A stretch of 28,024 nucleotides of DNA from positions 1-28,024 of the forward strand of contig URPU01000021.1 in NCBI GenBank assembly GCA_900549865.1, read 5' to 3'. Below the pieces are notes generated by a model that saw only the letters and a list, made by a program, of their open reading frames with translations, made no database searches and was not told the origin of the DNA. The position numbers and the translations under genes were made by a program. The stretch is from an uncultured Eubacteriales bacterium. GTDB taxonomy: Bacteria; Bacillota; Clostridia; Oscillospirales; Oscillospiraceae. The first letter of the stretch is position 1, and the number at the start of each line of letters is the position of its first letter. Below, piece by piece: positions 22,689 through 28,024 of this stretch.

Positions 22689-24446
22689 TTACTTTTTGTC
22701 CGCGGCGTCGGAAGCAGCAGCGGCCTCTTCCTCGGCCTTTATCTTGGCAAGCTCCGCCTCCTCAAGCACGCGGTAGGCCACCTTGCCGACGAGGGTCTTG
22801 GGCATATCCTCGCGGAACTCTATATCGTAGGGCATGGCGTACTTGGCGATATTCTTGCGGCAGTAGTCCATGAGCTCCTTCTTGGTCTTGTCGTCGGGCT
22901 TGACCTCCGGCGCGAGCTTGACAAAGGCCTTGACCTTCTGCATCTTGTACGCGTCCGGAACGCCGATGACGCAGCTCATCTGCACATACTCGTGCGCGTC
23001 GAGGATATTCTCGATCTGGCCGGGGTAGACGTTGTAGCCGGAGGAGATTATCATGCGTTTGGCGCGGCCCTTGAAGTAGATGAAGCCCTGCTCGTCCATG
23101 GTGCCGAGGTCGCCGGTGTAGACCCATGTAAGGCCGTCGGCATGGCGGCGCAGGGTCTGGGCGGTCTCGTCGGGGTGCTTCATGTACTCCTTCATGACGG
23201 TGGGGCCGGCAAGCAGGATCTCGCCCTCCTCGCCGTAGGGCACTTCCTTATCCGTGCCCGGCTCGACGATCTTTATGTAAGTGTCGGGGAAGGGCAGACC
23301 GATGCTGCCTTCCTTGAACATGTGCGGCGGGGTCAGGCAGCAGGCCGTGACCGTTTCCGTCGTGCCGTAGCCCTCGCGCACCTGAATGGTGGCGTGGTGG
23401 TCGTAAAGGAACTTGTCGAACTTCTTCTTGAGCTCAACAGACAGCGAGTCGCCGCCGGAGAAAACGCCCTTGAGACAGCTGAGATCCGCGCCGTCCATGC
23501 TGGGCAGACGCAGCAGCGCCTCGTACAGCGTCGGCACGCCGGCGATGAAGTTGCAGCGGTACTTGACGATCTGCTTGGCGTAGCTCTTGGCGGTGAAGCG
23601 CGGTATGAGGATGCAGCGGCCGCCCTGAGAGAGCATGGTGTGTATGCATACGCCGAGGCCGAAGCCGTGGAACAGCGGCATCGCGGCGAGCATCCTGTCG
23701 CCGGGGCGGAACATGGGGTTGGCCGCAATGACCTGCTGGCCGAGGGCGTTGAAGTTCTTGTTCGTGAGGACGATGCCCTTGGTGGTGCCGGTGGTGCCGC
23801 CGGAGTAGAGGATGACGGCGGGGTCGTCGCCACGGCGGGCGACCTTGTAATTATAGAAGCAGGCGTCGCTCAGCTTGAGGAAGTCACGCCAGCGGATAAC
23901 GGGCGCGTCGGCGGGGATCTTCTTTATCTTGCGCCCCTCGGTGAGCATATAGCCCGCGCGGATGGGCCGGGAAAGCGCATCCTTGACGCTGGCGATAATG
24001 ATGTTGACGACCTTGGTGTTCTGGCGGATGTTCTCAAACTTGTTGTAGAACTGATCCAGCGTGATGGCCGTGACGCTTTCGGACTCGTTGAGGTAGAACT
24101 CGATCTCCTTCTCCGCTGAGAGGGGATGGATCATGTTGGCGATGCCGCCGATGAGGTTGACGGCATAGAACATGTATATCGCCTGCGGGCAGTTGGGCAT
24201 GGCGATGGTGACCTTGTCGTTCTCGCGCACGCCGATGGTCTTGAGGGCCTTGGCGCAGCGCTCTATCTCGCGCACGAGCTCTTTATACGTGGTGGACTTG
24301 CCCATGAAATCGAAGGCGATGTTGTTGGGGTATGCTTCGGCGATCTTCGCCACGGCCTCAAACATGGAGCCGTCAAAATAGTCCAGATGCAGGGGAACCT
24401 CGCCAACGTAATCCTTCCACGGTATCTTTGCAGTAATTTCGCTCAT
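22689..24446 (-). CDS. AMP-forming acyl-CoA synthetase (long-chain fatty acid-CoA ligase type)
   Basis: A 585-residue adenylate-forming enzyme that activates a carboxylic acid as acyl-AMP and then acyl-CoA. The P-loop reads ILYSGGTTGTTKG (usual Pro replaced by Thr). The YGTTET motif, YTGDLGTMDEQGFIYFKGR hinge region, SGYNVYP motif and C-terminal catalytic Lys in KTLVGKVAYR are present. The C-terminal tail is Ala/Glu-rich. An in-frame ATG at 24464 lies upstream, but AAGGAG falls just before ATG 24446, giving MSEITAKIPW. It begins 37 bp after the E2-like gene, so both form an operon. Chain length of the substrate is not evident. Confidence 0.93.
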   Translation of the reverse strand: MSEITAKIPWKDYVGEVPLHLDYFDGSMFEAVAKIAEAYPNNIAFDFMGKSTTYKELVREIERCAKALKTIGVRENDKVTIAMPNCPQAIYMFYAVNLIGGIANMIHPLSAEKEIEFYLNESESVTAITLDQFYNKFENIRQNTKVVNIIIASVKDALSRPIRAGYMLTEGRKIKKIPADAPVIRWRDFLKLSDACFYNYKVARRGDDPAVILYSGGTTGTTKGIVLTNKNFNALGQQVIAANPMFRPGDRMLAAMPLFHGFGLGVCIHTMLSQGGRCILIPRFTAKSYAKQIVKYRCNFIAGVPTLYEALLRLPSMDGADLSCLKGVFSGGDSLSVELKKKFDKFLYDHHATIQVREGYGTTETVTACCLTPPHMFKEGSIGLPFPDTYIKIVEPGTDKEVPYGEEGEILLAGPTVMKEYMKHPDETAQTLRRHADGLTWVYTGDLGTMDEQGFIYFKGRAKRMIISSGYNVYPGQIENILDAHEYVQMSCVIGVPDAYKMQKVKAFVKLAPEVKPDDKTKKELMDYCRKNIAKYAMPYDIEFREDMPKTLVGKVAYRVLEEAELAKIKAEEEAAAASDAADKK

Positions 24447-24483
24447 ATTCTCTCCTTGAACCATAACCCTTTATATCAAGGGC

Positions 24484-25374
24484 TTATTTATACTCAAAGC
24501 CGCTCGGCTCACTGAGAGGCCGGTCGAGCAGCTCGGGGTGCTCAAAAACGTATTTTATCAGCTTGAGGCTGCGCGCGAAGTAGAAGCCGTCGGCGATACG
24601 CTCATCCAGCGTCGCGCCGATATCGACGACGTCGCGCACCTGACGCGTGCCGTCGGGCATGAGCATCTCTTCCTTGTGCAGCGTGCCCAGCGTGACCATG
24701 ATGCTGTTCGTGCCGTAGTTATTGAGATGGTGATACACGGCGGGGCATTTGATGCTGCCCAGATTGCTCACGAGGACGGTGGAATAGTTCGTGTCGCCCT
24801 CCGTCAGCGCCTTGGGCATAAGGCCCCAGAAGTCCAGCCAGCGGATTATGCGGAACACGATGATAAGCAGCAGGCGCGGCAGCTTCGCAAAGCCGTCAAC
24901 GGCGGAGTCTATGCCGCCGGTGGAGTGCTCGCTCCTGCGCGTTTCGCGCACGTCGCCGACAATGTGGCGGCTGACGGAGTCAAGGGTATCCTCATCCTTC
25001 GCCTTCACTGTAAGAAGCGACTCCTCCGCGCCGTCGGCAAATTTGCGCTTCGCCACGAAGCTGAGAGTGATGTCATATCTTTCATATGTGCGCCGGCCGG
25101 AGATATAGCGGTTCATCAGGGGCCGCTCCTTCACCATGCGGGCAAGGCACAAAAGAAACGCGTGGAACACGGTGGTCTTGTACTCGGGGTGCTCGGCGTT
25201 CTTCTTATCAAGGAACTTTACAAGCTCGGTCGCGTCAAAGGTATCGTGGAGATAAACCTCGCAGTCTGCGCGGTTGGGCATGAGGTTGGCCATGACGGTC
25301 TGAAGGCCGGTGACCTCCTTCACCCAGCGTGCGTCGCGGCGGTCTCCCCAGCGCCGCTTTCTCGTCTCGCTCAT
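24484..25374 (-). CDS. E2-like acyltransferase-fold protein without lipoyl domain; catalytic His replaced
   Basis: A 296-residue protein resembling the catalytic domain of 2-oxoacid dehydrogenase E2 subunits and chloramphenicol acetyltransferase. It lacks lipoyl and subunit-binding domains. Recognisable stretches are TTVFHAFLLCLARMVKERPLMN, YSTVLVSNLGSIKCPAVYHH and the C-terminal DERIADG. In true E2 enzymes the last motif is DHRxxDG with catalytic His; here the position is Glu258 (codon GAG), so standard acyl transfer may be lost or altered. A hydrophobic amphipathic segment LPRLLLIIVFRIIRWLDFW (about 165-183) suggests membrane contact. No E1 or E3 genes are nearby. It is cotranscribed with an acyl-CoA synthetase, so acyl-CoA handling is a reasonable guess, unproven. 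Confidence 0.75.
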   Translation of the reverse strand: MSETRKRRWGDRRDARWVKEVTGLQTVMANLMPNRADCEVYLHDTFDATELVKFLDKKNAEHPEYKTTVFHAFLLCLARMVKERPLMNRYISGRRTYERYDITLSFVAKRKFADGAEESLLTVKAKDEDTLDSVSRHIVGDVRETRRSEHSTGGIDSAVDGFAKLPRLLLIIVFRIIRWLDFWGLMPKALTEGDTNYSTVLVSNLGSIKCPAVYHHLNNYGTNSIMVTLGTLHKEEMLMPDGTRQVRDVVDIGATLDERIADGFYFARSLKLIKYVFEHPELLDRPLSEPSGFEYK

Positions 25375-25562
25375 TCTCTTACTCCTTCTCTTTCTCTATT
25401 TTTATATTATCTCTTTTTTTCTGCCTTAACTGCCAAGTTGGATTCTAAAGCCTATGGCTTGAAAAATCAAGAATTATTTCAGAAAATTGTAGCAATTTCG
25501 TGTATACTATTAGTAGAGTCGGGCAAAATAAGGGCTTTGAGCAAAAGAATTGGCCGGTATGA

Positions 25563-25592
25563 TTGACGGGAATGACATTTTAATGTTATAAT
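25563..25592 (+). promoter_or_regulatory. Promoter of the zinc-ribbon protein gene
   Basis: TTGACG (25563-25568) and TATAAT (25587-25592) are separated by 18 bp; the leader is about 70 nt and AT-rich. The rest of the divergent gap 25375-25668 shows no gene and no convincing riboswitch. A purine-rich ribosome site for the E2-like gene lies at its left edge. Confidence 0.82.
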
Positions 25593-25668
25593 AATTATGT
25601 ATAGGACAAATTGGCTTTATATTAATTTGTAATATATTGTAAAACCAACCAGAAAGACAGGTGTCAAT

Positions 25669-26496
25669 ATGATTTGCAAATACTGCGGAAACGTGGTGGA
25701 CGCCGACGCGGAGGTCTGCCCCTACTGCGGCAGCACGCTGACGGGCTACAACGCCCCCGCCGGTTATGACGGCGGCGACGATGCATACGACCAGAGCGCC
25801 CCGGCCTATGACGACGCGGCGAATGAGGATTATTACGAGGACGACGGGCAGAGCTATGCCCAGCCGCAGAAGAAAAAGGGCGGGATAAAGCTGCCCAATC
25901 TGCCGATGTCCACGATAATCTCCCTGGCGAGCGCGATATTCAGCTTTATATGCCTGCTGACGGTCAGCTCCCTCAAGACGAACATCAGCGACAGCACCAA
26001 GACGACGATGAACGGCATAAGCCAGCTTCAAAGCTCCATCACCGCGATAGACGACAGGATAAGCGGGCTGGACAGCACTGTGGCAAACGTACAGCAGGAT
26101 GCGTACAACCAGCTTGCCAGCCAGACCATCACCGTCACAAAGGATCTGCTGAGTCTGACGGGGCCGGTGACGCTGAACAAGACGGCGATAATGTTCACGG
26201 TGAAGGCGAAGGGCTCGCTGAGCGTCAACACGTCCTTCACATGGCAGAAGTACAACGAAGTGACGGGCGGCTGGACGGATATCGTGTTCACGGGCGCGGC
26301 CACGTCGAACGAGGAGTACGGCCTGCGGCTGGAGAACAAGGCGCCGGTGGACGGCGAGTATGAGTCCATCCTGTGGGCCAACGGCATAACCAAGGCCGCG
26401 GAGGGCACGTACCGCTGCGTCATCAAGGACACGAACGGCATCACGAAGTCCAGCGCACAGGCGACGGTTTCCGTGACGGACGCCGCTGCGACGTGA
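25669..26496 (+). CDS. Zinc-ribbon membrane protein with coiled coil and extracellular Ig-like domain
   Basis: A 275-residue protein with no assigned function. It begins with a zinc ribbon (C3, C6, C17, C20: CKYCG and CPYCG). An acidic Tyr/Asp-rich linker follows (about 22-64), then a basic patch KKKGGIK and one membrane helix (about 81-101). After a likely coiled-coil stretch (about 105-145), a beta-rich Ig-like domain ends the protein (TGPVTLNKTAIMFTV, GTYRCVIKDTNG). The charge pattern suggests that the ribbon is cytoplasmic and the Ig-like part outside. ATG 25669 has only a weak ribosome site (AGGTG). The following DivIVA-like gene hints at a role in envelope organisation, but this is guesswork. 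Confidence 0.8.
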   Translation: MICKYCGNVVDADAEVCPYCGSTLTGYNAPAGYDGGDDAYDQSAPAYDDAANEDYYEDDGQSYAQPQKKKGGIKLPNLPMSTIISLASAIFSFICLLTVSSLKTNISDSTKTTMNGISQLQSSITAIDDRISGLDSTVANVQQDAYNQLASQTITVTKDLLSLTGPVTLNKTAIMFTVKAKGSLSVNTSFTWQKYNEVTGGWTDIVFTGAATSNEEYGLRLENKAPVDGEYESILWANGITKAAEGTYRCVIKDTNGITKSSAQATVSVTDAAAT

Positions 26497-26512
26497 TGTG
26501 ACACGCGCACAG

Positions 26513-26521
26513 TGCTATAAT
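26513..26521 (+). promoter_or_regulatory. Extended -10 promoter before the DivIVA-like gene
   Basis: TGCTATAAT (26513-26521) is a perfect TATAAT with the TGn extension. No -35 box is found at proper spacing. A short GC hairpin (GGGGCC...GGCCCC, near 26534-26550) lies in the leader before GGGGGGAG and GTG 26584. Confidence 0.6.
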
Positions 26522-26583
26522 ATGCATAAGGCAGGGGGCCGGGCGGCCCCTTGCGCCATCTTCGAGGAACAGGGGGGAGCTGA

Positions 26584-27120
26584 GTGGCTCTCGACAAGGA
26601 GTATTTTGACGGGATACAGATCGACCTCGTCAAGAAGAAGTATTATAACGCCAACAAGGTCAACGCCGTGTTTGCCGATATTCAGGCGCAGGCGCAGACA
26701 CTGCTGGAGGAGAACGAGCAGATGAGGGCGCAGCTTGCCCGGCTGAACGGCCAGAAGGCGGAGATCGGCGAGGCTGTGCTGTCGGCGCAGCAGATATACA
26801 GGGAGATCGTGGACAAGGCCAACGCCCGCGCGGCGGAGATAGTCGCCGGGGCGGAGAAGCGGCGCGAGGAGATACAGGCGGAGAATCTGCGCCAGCAGGA
26901 ATACGCCGTCAAGCGTGTGGAAAGCTGCTTTTCCACGCTGCGCGAGCAGCACCTCGCGGCCATCGAGGCCATAAACTGCGAGTGGCAGGAGTTCCTTTGC
27001 GGGCTGTACACCCAGGACGGCGGCGCGGCCGCGGCCGGGGAGGAGAACGGCACGCTGCCGGAGGATATCGGGGACAAGCTCGTCGCTATCGCCGAGGGCA
27101 TATGCTCCATGGACGACTGA
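26584..27120 (+). CDS. DivIVA-like coiled-coil protein
   Basis: A 178-residue mostly helical protein. The N-terminal part (DKEYFDGIQIDLVKKKYYNANKVNAVFADIQAQAQ) resembles the short DivIVA/GpsB-type head with its following coiled coil. A long heptad-rich stretch spans about 30-145, rich in Ala, Gln, Glu and Arg. The tail is acidic. Such proteins mark curved membrane and recruit division or wall-growth factors. Translation starts at GTG behind a strong GGGGGGAG. The gene may be transcribed alone from the extended -10 promoter or with the zinc-ribbon gene upstream. It is followed by the hairpin at 27140-27172. True DivIVA function is not certain from sequence. Confidence 0.75.
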   Translation: MALDKEYFDGIQIDLVKKKYYNANKVNAVFADIQAQAQTLLEENEQMRAQLARLNGQKAEIGEAVLSAQQIYREIVDKANARAAEIVAGAEKRREEIQAENLRQQEYAVKRVESCFSTLREQHLAAIEAINCEWQEFLCGLYTQDGGAAAAGEENGTLPEDIGDKLVAIAEGICSMDD

Positions 27121-27139
27121 AAATATAATGGACATACTG

Positions 27140-27172
27140 ACGCCGCCCGTATGCACAGCATACGGGCGGCGT
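27140..27172 (+). terminator. Perfect 15-bp hairpin after the DivIVA-like gene, abutting an IS end
   Basis: ACGCCGCCCGTATGC (27140-27154) and GCATACGGGCGGCGT (27158-27172) pair perfectly around ACA, 19 bp after the stop codon. No U-tract follows; instead the terminal motif of the transposable element begins one base later (27174). The original T-run may lie beyond the far end of the element, or on a second hairpin copy there. Confidence 0.75.
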
Positions 27173-28024
27173 GCAGTCTGTCAAAGAACACAGCACAAGA
27201 TTAAGCAGGAACAGCATAAATTACGCAACTGTTGAAAACGTGAGCAAAAAAGCAGAAAAAGTCAGAGCTATTCCAGCCCCATGTTGCTAACTTTTTCAGA
27301 TTCATGCATGCAAATTTAAGCGTGACCCAGTTTGTGACCCGAGCCAAGCCTCTGTGATGCGTATAACGCATAGCGTGTTTTTCTTTCGCATCCCCGAATA
27401 CGCGCTCTATGCTCTCCTTACGCTTTGCGTACAGAGCCTTGCCGCGTTCGGTCTTGCGGAGCTGCTCCACCAAGTCCAGATACTCCGACCATATATGGCG
27501 CTGCACCATCTTTTGACCTTTTTTGTTCGCTCCGCATTCCTCACGCCGCGGACAGCTACGGCATTCAGACGGTGTGCTTCGGTATATTCTCTTCCCGTCT
27601 CTGTCAGTTGTAGTATGCCGCAGAGTCTTTCCGTGAGGACAGGTCACGCTGTCTGTTACTACATCATATTTGTACTCCCAAGGCCTGAAATGTCCTTTTG
27701 CGGTTTTGGACTGAGTATACGGTAAGATAGGAACCCTGCTGTCGTCAAGTGTTTTCTTTGCTATCCATGGCGTCTTATAGCCAGCGTCCATTACGATGAA
27801 TTGTGCTTCGTCAAATCTGAGTGTTACTTTGTCATATACCGCGTCCCATGCCACACTGTCGCTCACATTGCCTGCTGTTACTTCTACTGCCAGTACCATT
27901 CCGTTCTTGTCGCAGGCTGTATGCGCTTCATATGCAAACTGCCGTTCATGTTCGCCCTTTACGAACATTCCGCAATCCGGGTCTGTCGTTGAGACTGTCT
28001 TTTCTGCTGTTCCGCCGCCCTTGG
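27173..28024 (-). mobile_element. IS1182-family insertion sequence, transposase 3' end only (cut by window edge)
   Basis: The region holds a transposase gene running in from the right edge. About 28 bp separates its stop codon from the putative end motif CAGTCTGTCAAAGAA (27174-27188). The other end and the terminal inverted repeat partner are outside the window, so the left boundary at about 27173 is inferred from the adjacent hairpin and from similarity to the MITE-like ends. Base composition is visibly more AT-rich than in neighbouring genes, as expected for acquired DNA. Confidence 0.8.
27201..28024 (-). CDS. IS1182-family transposase, N-terminus missing at window edge
   Basis: A DDE transposase, open through the right edge of the window; the first visible residues are KGGGTAEKTVSTTDPDCG. 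The catalytic triad is visible: Asp in STTDPDCG, Asp in FIVMDAGYKT, and Glu in RKESIERVFGDAKEKHAMRY. The IS1182-typical MFVKGEHERQFAYEAHTACD block is present. A Cys-rich insertion (SECRSCPRREECG) lies between the second Asp and the Glu. The frame is intact throughout, so the element may be active. A Met at 27968 is internal and should not be taken as the start. C-terminal sequence after LKFACMNLKKLA is probably element-specific. Confidence 0.93.
   Translation of the reverse strand, partial: KGGGTAEKTVSTTDPDCGMFVKGEHERQFAYEAHTACDKNGMVLAVEVTAGNVSDSVAWDAVYDKVTLRFDEAQFIVMDAGYKTPWIAKKTLDDSRVPILPYTQSKTAKGHFRPWEYKYDVVTDSVTCPHGKTLRHTTTDRDGKRIYRSTPSECRSCPRREECGANKKGQKMVQRHIWSEYLDLVEQLRKTERGKALYAKRKESIERVFGDAKEKHAMRYTHHRGLARVTNWVTLKFACMNLKKLATWGWNSSDFFCFFAHVFNSCVIYAVPA

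Noticed and set aside
22614..24119. 501-codon plus-strand open frame
   Set aside because: Antisense to the acyl-CoA synthetase; begins inside the promoter and terminator region of other genes.
27989..27999. TTGAGACTGTC in the transposase gene, identical to 14060-14070 at the left end of the MITE-like element
   Set aside because: It encodes part of the conserved TVSTTDPD region of the transposase. An 11-base match inside a coding motif is better explained by chance than by an element end.

Overview
The window looks like chromosomal DNA of a GC-rich gut-type Gram-positive anaerobe, most likely class Clostridia and perhaps Oscillospiraceae. This is inferred from strong Shine-Dalgarno sites, the Rrf2-NifS-NifU cluster, a YtrA-type GntR/ABC operon, a DivIVA-like protein, an IS1182-type transposase and frequent ATA/AGA codons despite high GC. 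No rRNA, tRNA or CRISPR array was seen.

Layout. 1-2684: remnant of a small repeat element, then a minus-strand polar amino-acid ABC importer (lipoprotein, permease, ATPase) with its own promoter and a 23-nt palindrome. 2712-4932: Rrf2/IscR regulator, cysteine desulfurase and IscU-type scaffold. 5059-7041: YtrA-like regulator, ABC ATPase and membrane partner. 7076-9649: erythromycin-esterase-family protein and, convergent to it, a cell-surface protein. 9781-14006: mnmG-mnmA-GH13 operon behind a clear promoter. 14029-14297: a ~200-bp MITE-like element between two 34-bp copies of a terminator-like hairpin. 14336-21506: a LuxR-type regulator divergent from a putative agmatine deiminase operon (carbamoyltransferase, agmatine deiminase, two tandem NhaC-type carriers, carbamate kinase). 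21601-25374: minus-strand alpha/beta hydrolase, acyl-CoA synthetase and a lipoyl-less E2-like acyltransferase homologue. 25669-27120: zinc-ribbon membrane protein and DivIVA-like coiled coil. 27173-28024: one end of an IS1182-family element cut by the window edge.

How the genes work together. The agu-type operon should convert agmatine to carbamoylputrescine, then putrescine plus carbamoyl phosphate, then ATP, CO2 and ammonia. The carriers are NhaC-type rather than the usual APC-type agmatine/putrescine antiporter, and the intergenic region carries a cluster of TGAGTAG heptamers that probably bind the LuxR-type protein. NifS may supply sulfur both to NifU for Fe-S clusters and to MnmA for tRNA 2-thiolation, while MnmG modifies the same wobble uridine.

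The most unusual structural signal is that all three mobile-element ends in the window abut a perfect or near-perfect terminator-like hairpin and share the end motif CAGnnTGTCAAA. One copy is flanked by a duplicated hairpin. This suggests a family of IS and MITE elements that targets transcription terminators and duplicates them on insertion.
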